In this document: in pieces, positions 1 to 8,122 of the stretch
Numbering within the stretch: the first letter of the stretch is position 1
Layout: each line of letters begins with the position of its first letter
DNA from: Erysipelotrichia bacterium
GTDB taxonomy: Bacteria; Bacillota_I; Bacilli_A; Erysipelotrichales; Erysipelotrichaceae
NCBI GenBank assembly: GCA_009929095.1
Contig: SABF01000008.1
Location: 1 to 22,286 of the forward strand
DNA length: 22,286 nt
Direction of reading: 5' to 3'
The notes under the pieces: generated by a model
Databases searched by the model: none
What the model saw: only the letters and a program-made list of their open reading frames with translations
What the model was told of the DNA's origin: nothing
Translations under genes and position numbers: made by a program

Positions 1-1
1 G

Positions 2-682
2 TTCATGCATTTATGGGATTGCCTGAAGCTGAAAAAAGAATGCCTGCTCAGTCTTTGGAACATCTCCAAGAATACACTTGTGGAGCAGATCTTTCTGAGA
101 ATTGGCTTCTTTCTGTATGTAAAAGCGGTTGCATCACTGGGGACAGCATCGTATGCAGCACATATGGTATGCATGAATATTATGCATATATCCTTTGCCT
201 TCGGTGATGGACTGCAGATTGCAAATACAAGTCTGGTCGGTCAGTCAATGGGTAAAAAAAGAGAAGATATGGCAATGATCTATACCAAAGTTACAAAAAT
301 GATCGGAGTCATACTTGCAATCTTCTTCTCGATATCCATCATCTGTTTATCGGATGTTCTGGCTGGATTCTTTACAAGTGACGCAGAAGTAGTTGCTGCA
401 TGTGAAATACCTATGGCAATTCTTGCGATCACAGTGCTGTTTCAGATTCCGCAGGTCATTATTGTCGGAGCATTGCGCGGCGCAGGAGATGTGAAATTCA
501 TTGCGGGTCTTATGCTGATCAGCGTGACACTGATCAGACCGGCATTGACGTATCTATTCTGTTTTCCATTCGGACTTGGTTTGCAGGGTGCCTGGATCGC
601 TTTGTTTACTGATCAGGTAACCAGAAATGCAGTAAGCAATTATCGCTTCCGTCAGGGAAAGTGGAAACACATAATCGTTTAA
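2..682 (+). CDS. MATE-family multidrug/cation efflux transporter, C-terminal half (5' end outside window)
   Basis: The reading frame is open from the first bases, so the gene starts upstream of the window; the ATG at 5 is probably an internal Met. About 226 codons are visible, roughly half of a usual 450-residue MATE protein. The visible part begins at the second MATE repeat: a segment of the form N-x-L-V-E-Q followed by a hydrophobic helix, then S-L-G-T-A-S-Y-A-A-H, then G-D-G-L-Q-I-A-N-T-S-L-V-G-Q-S-M-G, which is typical of this family. About six membrane helices follow and the end is basic. MATE proteins export drugs or metabolites in exchange for Na+ or H+. The substrate cannot be told. 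The stop lies 25 bases before the NagA-like gene, so co-transcription is likely. Confidence 0.9.
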   Translation, partial: FMHLWDCLKLKKECLLSLWNISKNTLVEQIFLRIGFFLYVKAVASLGTASYAAHMVCMNIMHISFAFGDGLQIANTSLVGQSMGKKREDMAMIYTKVTKMIGVILAIFFSISIICLSDVLAGFFTSDAEVVAACEIPMAILAITVLFQIPQVIIVGALRGAGDVKFIAGLMLISVTLIRPALTYLFCFPFGLGLQGAWIALFTDQVTRNAVSNYRFRQGKWKHIIV

Positions 683-707
683 CCGGAATGAAAGGAGACC
701 GTTGATT

Positions 708-1898
708 ATGAAGATCAGATCCAAACGCATTGTATTGAAAGAAGGAGTCAAGGCAGGAATTCTCGAAATTGAGGAGGGCAGAATCAAGGCAGTTCTTCCA
801 TATGAAGCAGAAGCTGATGTGGATTATGATGCCGAGAACAATCGCATTATCCCAGGTATATTTGATACCCACAATCATGGAACAATGGGCTGGGGATTAC
901 GCGATACAGATAGCCCAGAAAATGAAGTGAGAGTAAAGAACTATTTGAAAGGTCTGGCAGCGCAGGGCGTTACCTGCATATTCCCTACTGCTGGACTTGG
1001 CAGCATTAAAACCTGTGCAAGACTTGCTAAGTCTCAGCAGGATGGTGCAAAGATCATGGGAATTCATTCTGAAGGACCGTGGCTCAACAGAGTTGGAGAA
1101 AAAGGAATCCGTACAGGATGGCCTGAAGTAACACTGGCAGCTGCAGAGAAGATGCTGGAGGATGGCGATGTATATCTTCGTCTGGTAGGCATCTCCCCTG
1201 AAATTCCGGGTGCAGATGAAATTATCCGTTTCTTCCTGGATCATGGTGTGACAATGGCCTTTACGCATAGTGACTGCAATTATGAACAGGCATGTGCAGC
1301 AATTGATAAAGGACTGTCGGTATCTACGCATCTGATGAATGTTATGGTTGGAATTCATCATCGGGATGTTGGCGGAGCTGGTGCATGCCTCCTCAGTGAT
1401 AAGGTCACCTGTGAGCTGATCTGTGATGGACTGCATGTTTCCAATCCGATGATTCAGCTGATTCTCAAGATAAAGCCACATGACATGATCGAGATAATAT
1501 CTGACTGTTCAGAATTGTCCGGAGCTCCGGTTGGCAAGTATCGCCGTCCGGCCAGCGACATGATTGTGAATGTGACGGATGACGGATTCCTGCTGACTGA
1601 TACCGGAAGACTGATGGGATCGAGCAAGCCTGTCTTATACGGTATTGGAAATCTGGTAGAAAACATTGGTCTGCCAATTGAAGAAGTCTGCAGAATGAGT
1701 TCATATACGGTAGCAGTGAAGTATGGATTTGAAAAAGAACGTGGCAGTATCGAACCTGGAAAATACGCTGATCTCGTAATTATCAGCGACAGCTATGAGG
1801 CGGTTCAGACATACAGTGAAGGCCGCAGAGTTTACGATAATAGAACTGACAAGGATCTGTTCAATCAGCAGCTTGTCTCAGAACTGAGAATTGACTGA
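708..1898 (+). CDS. nagA: N-acetylglucosamine-6-phosphate deacetylase (NagA-like amidohydrolase)
   Basis: Predicted to remove acetate from GlcNAc-6-phosphate to give glucosamine-6-phosphate, the first committed cytoplasmic step of GlcNAc use. The 396-residue length fits NagA (about 380-400). Seen in order: the HxH motif in D-T-H-N-H-G near residue 52, the metal-binding Glu in G-I-H-S-E-G-P, T-H-S and S-T-H-L-M-N-V-M histidines, H-H-R-D in the substrate loop, I-C-D-G-L-H, and the catalytic Asp in I-I-S-D-C-S-E-L-S-G. The last differs from the usual D-A-M-A-A-T-G, so this is a divergent subgroup. The start is the ATG at 708, not the in-frame TTG at 702, because AAAGGAG at 691-697 is too close to the TTG. 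A terminator-like hairpin follows directly. NagA is family-level inference; another N-acetylated sugar phosphate is possible. Confidence 0.85.
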   Translation: MKIRSKRIVLKEGVKAGILEIEEGRIKAVLPYEAEADVDYDAENNRIIPGIFDTHNHGTMGWGLRDTDSPENEVRVKNYLKGLAAQGVTCIFPTAGLGSIKTCARLAKSQQDGAKIMGIHSEGPWLNRVGEKGIRTGWPEVTLAAAEKMLEDGDVYLRLVGISPEIPGADEIIRFFLDHGVTMAFTHSDCNYEQACAAIDKGLSVSTHLMNVMVGIHHRDVGGAGACLLSDKVTCELICDGLHVSNPMIQLILKIKPHDMIEIISDCSELSGAPVGKYRRPASDMIVNVTDDGFLLTDTGRLMGSSKPVLYGIGNLVENIGLPIEEVCRMSSYTVAVKYGFEKERGSIEPGKYADLVIISDSYEAVQTYSEGRRVYDNRTDKDLFNQQLVSELRID

Positions 1899-1931
1899 AG
1901 CAAACGGGGGGGGACGCCTCCCCTGCTTTTG
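1898..1931 (+). terminator. Rho-independent terminator after the NagA-like gene
   Basis: The short arms AAGCA (1898-1902) and TGCTT (1924-1928) enclose a G-rich run and an inner hairpin GGGGA-CGCC-TCCCC. A short T-run follows. It begins at the last base of the stop codon. It separates the NagA transcript from the regulator promoter. Confidence 0.6.
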
Positions 1932-1943
1932 TACTTGCTTTCA

Positions 1944-1952
1944 TGATACAAT
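1944..1952 (+). promoter_or_regulatory. Extended -10 promoter for the BglG-type regulator
   Basis: TGA-TACAAT is a TGN extended -10 element with five of six matches to TATAAT. A weak -35 candidate, TGCTTT, lies 17 bases upstream. The ribosome site AGGAAAAGG (1964-1972) and start codon lie just downstream, giving a very short leader. It follows the upstream terminator, so the regulator is probably transcribed on its own, possibly together with the ChbG-like gene. Confidence 0.5.
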
Positions 1953-1974
1953 TCTGCAATATTAGGAAAAGGAT

Positions 1975-3978
1975 ATGATGAAATTAGAAAAGAGCAGACA
2001 TCTGATTATAGCTTTTAAACTTCTGCGGACAGAAGGATACTGCAGTTCTGAAATGCTGGCTAAAGCAGCGGATTCAAGCACTAGAACCATTAAGTCGGAT
2101 ATGCTTTTTCTTGGCGATCTATTTAAGGAAAATGGTGGAAAAATCATTTCCAAAAAGTCTGATGGATACAGCTACCAGATTGTGGATGAAGAGTGCTTTG
2201 CCAAGTTCCGCAAGCGGGTATATCTGCTGAATTATTACTATATCAGTCAGGGTGATTTCTCCTCTCAAACACGGTTTCTGCACATTATCCGAAGAATTCT
2301 TTCATCACTGGAACCTGTCAAAATTGATGATATCGCAGATGAACTATATATCTCCCGCAGTGCAATGAAAGCTGAAATGGCCAAGGCAACATCGTTTGCT
2401 GAAAGTTACAATCTGGAAATCGCTTCCGTGGCAGGAAAGGGCATCTGGTGGAAAGGGAATGAGGATGACTTTCGTCTCTGTGCTATAGCGGCATATGGCA
2501 TTACATATCATGACTATCAGAAACAGATTTCAGTTCCGGCTTTTTCTGATCTGTTTGCCAGTGACTATGAAGAGTATCAGGCAGTTCGAAGGATTATGCT
2601 GACGATTCTTAGAAAACTAAAATATCGAATCAGGGATGAACACAGCCAATCCATTGCACGATATCTGGTACTCATGAAGAATCGTATGAATGATGGTTTT
2701 CTAATGAGATCTCTGGCAGACGAGAAGAAAGAACTGAAACAGTTTCAGTCATATACAGCCGCAAAGAATATTCTGGAAGAGGTGGATTCTTTTTTTGATG
2801 TGAAACCGAACGAGGATGAACTTCTGTTTCTGGCAAAGTATCTGCTATGCTCAGTGGATTTGACCGCAGAAGAAATTACAGAGCAGACACTGCATAGCTT
2901 CTATGAGCCAACATTGGATATCAACAGCCAGCTGGTAAGCTTTATCCGGCATCGCTGGGGAATGGAACTGGATCGGACAGGATTTGATGCGTTTCTGCCT
3001 TTGACAGCGAATTACGTCATCGAATCACACTTTCACTTTCTACCGCATCCATCCGTGGTTGTTTCTTCATCTTCGGATGATGTTAAAAAATCTCCGATAG
3101 CGATGGCGATCGGTCAGTCGATCATTAACAATATCTGCCGTCAGCTGAGTTGCAAGGGAAACAGAAGAGACGATTATATTGCGGCCAATATTGCCTATGA
3201 CCAGTTCAATCGATTGTCTCTGAATTATCATAAATTGAAGATTGCGGTTGTTTCATCACAGGGAAGACAGAATGGGATACATATCAGCAATGCTATCAGA
3301 GGAAGGTTTCAGAACCGTATTGCATCAATTCATGCCTATGAGCTGTATGAGATTCGAGAGGTGGATCCGAGTCAGCTGGATTATGTAATCCTGGATAACC
3401 CTAATTATGTATACAACTATGGATGGCCGGTATTTCATGCCAATCGCCGTTCTATAGAAAAACAGTATCACGAGATGTGGAAACAATTATTTGTGAATGG
3501 ATACATGGTTGAAGAATCCTGTACGATGCTGTGTCAGTATCTGAAGATTTATGAAAACTTCGAAATGACAAGCAGAGATGGATGCTATCGTCAGCTGGCT
3601 TATAAATATGGTGAGAACGAACACTCCAGCGGAAAAATATATGAATGGATCTGTAAAAACGAAGAGCGCTCTGAGATGGGTGCCAGTGAGATGATATTTA
3701 TCGATGCATCTTATGAGCTCACGAAAAGAAATACCTTCGATATCTATAAACTGAAGAATCCAATTACCAGCAAGGAAACCTGCAGAATTAAATATGTTGT
3801 ATTCAGCTCACTGGACTTTTCCAAAAACACTGACATTCTGCTGCTTCTGAAATATCTGATGGAAGCATTTGCAGGCGATACCAGCAAGATGGAGGCAATC
3901 ATCAGCGTGAGTGATAGTGAGAAGAAGAGACAGATCAAAGAATATATTATGGAAGAACTTAAGAATATAAGCTGTTAA
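1975..3978 (+). CDS. BglG/MtlR-like PRD-type transcriptional regulator
   Basis: A 667-residue regulator. Residues 5-65 form an HTH_11-like winged helix, and a second HTH region lies near 110-160 (I-S-R-S-A-M-K-A-E-M), as in Mga/MtlR-type activators. Residues about 190-360 resemble two degenerate PRD modules. Residues 420-480 (L-K-I-A-V-V-S-S-Q-G, then D-Y-V-I-L-D-N-P) look like a PTS EIIB domain, but the phospho-accepting Cys expected near V-V-S-S-Q is absent. The tail is unassigned and may be EIIA-like. Such proteins normally switch a sugar PTS operon through PTS phosphorylation; here the Cys loss suggests a different input. Two in-frame ATGs at 1975 and 1978 share one ribosome site. Its place between NagA-like and ChbG-like genes suggests it controls amino-sugar use. 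Confidence 0.75.
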   Translation: MMKLEKSRHLIIAFKLLRTEGYCSSEMLAKAADSSTRTIKSDMLFLGDLFKENGGKIISKKSDGYSYQIVDEECFAKFRKRVYLLNYYYISQGDFSSQTRFLHIIRRILSSLEPVKIDDIADELYISRSAMKAEMAKATSFAESYNLEIASVAGKGIWWKGNEDDFRLCAIAAYGITYHDYQKQISVPAFSDLFASDYEEYQAVRRIMLTILRKLKYRIRDEHSQSIARYLVLMKNRMNDGFLMRSLADEKKELKQFQSYTAAKNILEEVDSFFDVKPNEDELLFLAKYLLCSVDLTAEEITEQTLHSFYEPTLDINSQLVSFIRHRWGMELDRTGFDAFLPLTANYVIESHFHFLPHPSVVVSSSSDDVKKSPIAMAIGQSIINNICRQLSCKGNRRDDYIAANIAYDQFNRLSLNYHKLKIAVVSSQGRQNGIHISNAIRGRFQNRIASIHAYELYEIREVDPSQLDYVILDNPNYVYNYGWPVFHANRRSIEKQYHEMWKQLFVNGYMVEESCTMLCQYLKIYENFEMTSRDGCYRQLAYKYGENEHSSGKIYEWICKNEERSEMGASEMIFIDASYELTKRNTFDIYKLKNPITSKETCRIKYVVFSSLDFSKNTDILLLLKYLMEAFAGDTSKMEAIISVSDSEKKRQIKEYIMEELKNISC

Positions 3979-4025
3979 CTGGATTTCACTAATGTAGGGG
4001 AGAAAGAAAGCAGGGAAAACTATAT

Positions 4026-4057
4026 TATTTCCTCCTAGAATATATTTGGAGGGAATA
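4026..4057 (+). promoter_or_regulatory. Inverted repeat enclosing the ribosome site of the ChbG-like gene
   Basis: TATTTCCTCC (4026-4035) can pair with GGAGGGAATA (4048-4057) over 10 bp including one G-U, with a 12-base loop. The right arm contains the GGAGGG ribosome site (4048-4053) and ends one base before the ATG at 4059. In RNA this would hide the ribosome site. As DNA it could be an operator. No T-run follows, so it is not a terminator. Confidence 0.6.
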
Positions 4058-4058
4058 T

Positions 4059-4859
4059 ATGAAATTACTTGTACAGGGTGATGATTTTGGATTTACAAAA
4101 GGTGTAACCTACGGCATCGTGGAAGCGATCGATAATGGAATTCTGCGTAACACAGGATTGTTTACAAACATGCCTTCTTCTGCATTTGCGGCAGGATTTA
4201 TGAAAGATCGTCCGCAGGCCTGCTTTGGCATTGATTTCAATATCGTGTCTGGAAGACCGGTATCAGATCCGTCTATGGTTCCATCTCTGGTGGATGAAAA
4301 CGGAGAGTTTGTGCGTTCAAAGGTTCGTGTAAAAGATCCGCGCTTTGCGACCGAAGAAGGAAGAAAGGAAATGTTTCCATACTCGGAAGTATATACGGAA
4401 CTGAAAGCGCAGTATGATCGTTTCTTGGAACTGACAGATGGAAAGAAACCGGGCTATCTTCATGGACATTCTCTTTCCCATGAAAACTATCGCGCCGCGA
4501 TTGCAGAGATCAGTAAAGCAACAGGTATTCCTTATTCACAGGACATGGCTGAAAAGTATAATATGGGATCAACGATGAAAAAAAAGTTCATGGCCGGAAT
4601 GATCAAAAAGGAATTTGATCCAATTGCGCAGCTCAACAAAAATACGATAGAACAGGTTCTGTCCTGTTCAGACGAACTGCTGTCACATGAATATGCAATG
4701 ATCGGCGGACATCCGGGTTATGTTGATGCAGAACTGCTTGAACTGACTACACTTTCACTTGAGAGATGCAAGGATCTGCAGATGTGCTGCTCAGATGAAA
4801 TGAAAAAATGGATTGCAGAGAATCATATTCAGCTGATTACTTATTACGATTTGTATTAG
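4059..4859 (+). CDS. ChbG/YdjC-family carbohydrate deacetylase
   Basis: A 266-residue protein of the YdjC/ChbG/HpnK fold, whose members deacetylate chito-oligosaccharides, their phosphates or related N-acetyl sugars. The N-terminal G-D-D-F-G (residues 7-11) carries the metal-binding Asp, and G-Y-L-H-G-H-S-L-S-H further on carries the conserved His pair; Y-A-M-I-G-G-H-P-G-Y near the C-terminus is also typical. The segment that normally reads G-x-H-L-x-L-T-x-G-x-P reads G-I-D-F-N-I-V-S-G-R-P here, so the metal-ligand His is replaced by Asp59. The start has GGAGGG five bases upstream, buried in an inverted repeat. It lies 80 bases after the regulator with no terminator between them, so it may be co-transcribed. 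The substrate is unknown; amino-sugar context from the upstream genes. Confidence 0.85.
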   Translation: MKLLVQGDDFGFTKGVTYGIVEAIDNGILRNTGLFTNMPSSAFAAGFMKDRPQACFGIDFNIVSGRPVSDPSMVPSLVDENGEFVRSKVRVKDPRFATEEGRKEMFPYSEVYTELKAQYDRFLELTDGKKPGYLHGHSLSHENYRAAIAEISKATGIPYSQDMAEKYNMGSTMKKKFMAGMIKKEFDPIAQLNKNTIEQVLSCSDELLSHEYAMIGGHPGYVDAELLELTTLSLERCKDLQMCCSDEMKKWIAENHIQLITYYDLY

Positions 4860-4907
4860 TCTGACTCATCCTGTTCTGCCAAAGAACAATATCATCTTCT
4901 ATGAATT

Positions 4908-4937
4908 AAGACAGATCTAATGTGGATCTGTCTTTTT
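4908..4937 (+). terminator. Rho-independent terminator after the ChbG-like gene
   Basis: Perfect 10-bp stem AAGACAGATC (4908-4917) with GATCTGTCTT (4925-4934), 7-base loop, followed by a T-run to 4937. Confidence 0.9.
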
Positions 4938-4976
4938 AAAAATAAAGACATCCGCTTTGAGAAGAAAGAGCGGATG
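4938..4976 (-). terminator. Rho-independent terminator of the T-box/ABC/peptidase operon
   Basis: On the - strand CATCCGCT pairs with AGCGGATG (4949-4956 with 4969-4976 on +), with a 12-base loop, followed by CTTTATTTTT. It lies 14 bases beyond the stop of the M14 peptidase and sits back to back with the ChbG terminator. Confidence 0.85.
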
Positions 4977-4989
4977 CCATGATTCATGA

Positions 4990-6666
4990 TCAGTCGATCT
5001 TGATTGTCTTTGAGTCACAGCCGGATTTTTCCTGGCTGGCGGAGATCGTGATTTCTGTACCTGGGTCTGCTTTGACAATCCAGGTTATTTTCTTCTTCGC
5101 CGGAGCACAGGCAGGAGTGGCAATATTGCCGTAATAATGAATACCGGTTTCCGTGCGGCTGTATCCGGACAGATCTCCGGCGTATTCTTCTTTTTTGCCG
5201 CTGATTGGTTCTGCTCCATTGAGGGTTACCATAACAGGATGATTGACCTTCAGTTTCACTGCTTCATCGCTGAGATTGGTAGGCAGATAGCCCAGATTTC
5301 CGACAATGGCTGTAATCTTGTATACACCGCTGCTCTCCTTCCTGGCGATGATCTGATCTACAGAAAGATGAGGCATTGCTTTGGCAAAGCGAATCATGAA
5401 ATTTGTCATTTTTTCGCATTCCTGCAGAAGGAAGTTTTCCGGAGGATTCTGCATGGTGTATTTGGAATTGAAACCGCCGATTTCCACTTCCCCGAACTGC
5501 GGATGATTGAATAGCTGCCAGTCCATCCAGTACTGCGGTGCATTCTTCTTAACCCATTCCATGCATGCATTGAATCTCTTGATGGCAGTGGCAGGAGTTT
5601 CCGAACTGTGCATATTCCAGATAATCGGAACACCGGCACGATTGGCAAGATCCCAGAGTTCTACTGTAAATGCCGGTATGCCCTGAGTCTGGTAGCACCA
5701 GTCATCAAAGGCGCCGGAATCATAGTTGACCTGATCATCCATAAAGGAATCAAAGATATTGATCGGTTCATAGCCCATCTCCTCCTTTGCCATATTGCCG
5801 ATGGCGATGAAGGTGTCAATATCGTTCTTTGGGGCAGAAGAAGCCTTGGCTGTTCCCGGCGGATAAAGGATGACACCGCCGCTGGTGTGATTGGTGGAAA
5901 CACCGCCGATATTCGGGTGTGCCAAAACAAAGTCTACAACAGCCTTGTTTTCTGGATTGCTCAGAGGATATTTTCCGGCACCGGGCTGACGGGAATCCGG
6001 GAACCATCCAAATGGATAGTTGCGGTTGAAGTCCAATCCCCAGGCAGGCTTTGCCTGCTTGAGATTTTCACTGCCGTCATAGTCTGTCAGCATTCCTTCC
6101 GGGAATACATCAAAGAAGGTACCTTCCGTATCATCGGGACTGCGGAGGATAAGAGAATCTCCGTCTTTCTTCCATGCTCCGTAAGGTGTCTGAATGCGCA
6201 TCATGCGAATGACACCGTCATCATCGAGATCCTTTTCTTCCATACCGCCCTTGACTTCATTATAAACACGGTTGACAGATCTCAGCATATAAGGGGAAGT
6301 GAGGTATTTTTCGGCTCCGTCTGGACTGATTCTTGGAATGACATAGACGGTTTCTGTATCCAGCAGTTTAGTAATTGCCGGATCGCTCTTGTAGTTTGCA
6401 AGCAGGTAATCAATTGCATGCAGGGCCGCCATGGAACCGGTGACTTCTCCGGCATGGGTGTTGGCATCAATATATAATGCCGGTTTATTCATGGCGCTGC
6501 CTGTTTTGGTGTTGGTCAGAGTCACAGCGAAGACGGATCGGCCTTCTTCAGTAACGCAGATTGTTTCAATGGAACAGAGAGAGGAATTTGCTTTCTGCAG
6601 TGCAGACAGATTCTGCTTCATCTCATCGTATTTCCAGTAATGATCGTAATGGAAGATTGTATTCAC
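4990..6666 (-). CDS. M14-family zinc carboxypeptidase
   Basis: A 558-residue metallopeptidase that should release C-terminal residues from peptides. Family residues seen: zinc ligands H71 and E74 in N-T-H-A-G-E, substrate-binding N214-R215 in D-F-N-R-N-Y-P, third zinc ligand H260 in S-T-N-H-T-S-G-G, and the catalytic Glu336 in F-T-V-E-L-W-D. The D-L-D-D-D-G-V-I-R-M-M-R segment near 147 is typical of this M14 subgroup. The last 120 residues look like a beta-rich accessory domain. No signal peptide is visible, so a cytoplasmic location is likely. The start is GTG (6664-6666) with AAAGGA about ten bases upstream; it begins 20 bases after the ABC ATPase stop, so it is the last gene of the operon. 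Its place under a probable arginine T-box suggests a preference for basic C-terminal residues, but that is inference. Confidence 0.88.
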   Translation of the reverse strand: MNTIFHYDHYWKYDEMKQNLSALQKANSSLCSIETICVTEEGRSVFAVTLTNTKTGSAMNKPALYIDANTHAGEVTGSMAALHAIDYLLANYKSDPAITKLLDTETVYVIPRISPDGAEKYLTSPYMLRSVNRVYNEVKGGMEEKDLDDDGVIRMMRIQTPYGAWKKDGDSLILRSPDDTEGTFFDVFPEGMLTDYDGSENLKQAKPAWGLDFNRNYPFGWFPDSRQPGAGKYPLSNPENKAVVDFVLAHPNIGGVSTNHTSGGVILYPPGTAKASSAPKNDIDTFIAIGNMAKEEMGYEPINIFDSFMDDQVNYDSGAFDDWCYQTQGIPAFTVELWDLANRAGVPIIWNMHSSETPATAIKRFNACMEWVKKNAPQYWMDWQLFNHPQFGEVEIGGFNSKYTMQNPPENFLLQECEKMTNFMIRFAKAMPHLSVDQIIARKESSGVYKITAIVGNLGYLPTNLSDEAVKLKVNHPVMVTLNGAEPISGKKEEYAGDLSGYSRTETGIHYYGNIATPACAPAKKKITWIVKADPGTEITISASQEKSGCDSKTIKID

Positions 6667-6686
6667 AGGACGATTTCCTTTCTATA

Positions 6687-7436
6687 TTAGAGAACTTTGC
6701 TGAGAAATTCTTTAGTGCGGTCATTCTGAGGATGATCAAAGATCTCTTCAGGAGTTCCTTCTTCGGCAATGATGCCGCCGTCAATAAACAGGACACGGTC
6801 AGAGATATTCCTTGCGAATCCCATTTCATGTGTCACGATGACGCAGGTCATGCCGGATTCTGCAAGACCCTGGATGACGACCAGTACATCTTTTACCATT
6901 TCCGGATCAAGCGCTGAGGTCGGTTCGTCAAATAGCATGACATCCGGGTGCATGGCCATGGCTCTGATGATGGCAAGACGCTGCTTCTGTCCGCCGGACA
7001 GTTTGCGCGGATATTCATTTGCCTTGTCTTCCAGGCCAACCTGTTTCAGAAGCTCCATTGCTTCTATCTCGGCATCTTCCTTCTTTATTCCTTTCTCCAG
7101 TATCGGAGCCAGAGTAATGTTGCTCATAACTGTCAGATGCGGGAATACATTGAACTGCTGGAACACCATGCCGATCTTCTGGCGGTGGATATCAAGGTCA
7201 GTTGCCCTGGCATCCAGCACGGTCCCTTCGAAGATGACCTCACCGCCGGTTGGTTCATCCAGCATATTGAGACAGCGCAGAAAAGTGGACTTGCCGCCGC
7301 CGGATGGGCCAATGATTGCTGTTACTTCTCCCTTGAATATCTTCTCGTTGATTCCTTTCAGCACCTCAAGGCTGCCGAAGTTTTTCTTCAGATTCTTTAC
7401 CTCAATGAGAGGTTTCTCGATCATATGTTCAGTCAC
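6687..7436 (-). CDS. Polar amino acid ABC transporter ATP-binding protein
   Basis: A 249-residue ATPase of the GlnQ/ArtP/HisP type. It shows Walker [11 protein letters not shown]-loop Q-Q-F-N-V-F-P-H, signature L-S-G-G-Q-K-Q-R, Walker [13 protein letters not shown] and the H-loop V-T-H-E-M-G-F-A. It powers amino acid uptake through the adjacent permease. The start is GTG at 7434-7436, with GAGG ten bases upstream; it overlaps the permease stop by eight bases, indicating translational coupling. An ATG four codons in has no ribosome site. Confidence 0.95.
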   Translation of the reverse strand: MTEHMIEKPLIEVKNLKKNFGSLEVLKGINEKIFKGEVTAIIGPSGGGKSTFLRCLNMLDEPTGGEVIFEGTVLDARATDLDIHRQKIGMVFQQFNVFPHLTVMSNITLAPILEKGIKKEDAEIEAMELLKQVGLEDKANEYPRKLSGGQKQRLAIIRAMAMHPDVMLFDEPTSALDPEMVKDVLVVIQGLAESGMTCVIVTHEMGFARNISDRVLFIDGGIIAEEGTPEEIFDHPQNDRTKEFLSKVL

Positions 7437-8094
7437 TGACAGCCAGCCTCTTTTCCATTTTCTTTACCAGCGAAGACAGCACAAGTGTGCACAGCAGATA
7501 GATTGCCGCAATGATAAACAGCGGCTGATAAGTGTAAAACTTGTTGGCAAGCAGAGTTTTTGTAAACATCAGTTCATACAGTGCAAAGGTTCCGGCAAGC
7601 GAAGTCTCCTTGATCATGGCGATATACTCATTAGCAAGAGCCGGGAGAATATTCTTGATTGCCTGCGGCAGGATGATTTTCTGCATGCAGTGAACAGAGG
7701 ACATGCCAAGGCTTCTTGCGGCTTCGGTCTGTCCCTTATCCACAGCGTTGATGCCGCCGCGGATAACTTCAGATACGTATGCACTGGAATTCAGTATCAG
7801 AGAGAGAATGACACACTGCTCTTTGGTCATGAAGCTCAGAAATGGAATGGCCATTGGAATGAAGAAGTATGCAATGTACATCTGAACCAGCAGAGGAGTT
7901 CCTCGCAGTACATTGACGTAGACTGCAGCGATTGCCCGCAGAACTTTGTTTTTTGACAGATGAAGCAGTGAAATGAAAGTCCCGAGAATAGTTCCGAAGA
8001 ATACGGCAATAAATGCAAACTTCAATGTTCCCAGAAGTCCCTGCAGGAATACCAGCCAGTTTTCGCTGAATACCTGCCAAATAGATGCAGTCAT
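7429..8094 (-). CDS. Polar amino acid ABC transporter permease
   Basis: A 221-residue HisM/ArtQ-type inner membrane permease with about five helices. The EAA loop that docks the ATPase is present: [10 protein letters not shown], then [14 protein letters not shown]. The N-terminal L-L-G-T-L-K-F-A-F and the [11 protein letters not shown] block are typical of amino acid permeases. AAAGGA lies nine bases before the ATG. Only one permease gene is present, so a homodimer is expected. Confidence 0.95.
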   Translation of the reverse strand: MTASIWQVFSENWLVFLQGLLGTLKFAFIAVFFGTILGTFISLLHLSKNKVLRAIAAVYVNVLRGTPLLVQMYIAYFFIPMAIPFLSFMTKEQCVILSLILNSSAYVSEVIRGGINAVDKGQTEAARSLGMSSVHCMQKIILPQAIKNILPALANEYIAMIKETSLAGTFALYELMFTKTLLANKFYTYQPLFIIAAIYLLCTLVLSSLVKKMEKRLAVSD

Positions 8095-8122
8095 AGTTCA
8101 ATGTCCTTTCTGCTGAAGGCAG

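Noticed and set aside
897..1481. 194-codon open frame on the - strand
   Set aside because: Antisense shadow of the NagA-like gene, with no ribosome site or family match.
5608..6477. 289-codon open frame on the + strand
   Set aside because: Antisense to the M14 peptidase, which has the full set of zinc and catalytic residues.
6769..7956. Long open frame (395 codons) on the + strand across the ABC genes
   Set aside because: Antisense to an ATPase and a permease with all their motifs intact; the translation has no recognisable family signature.
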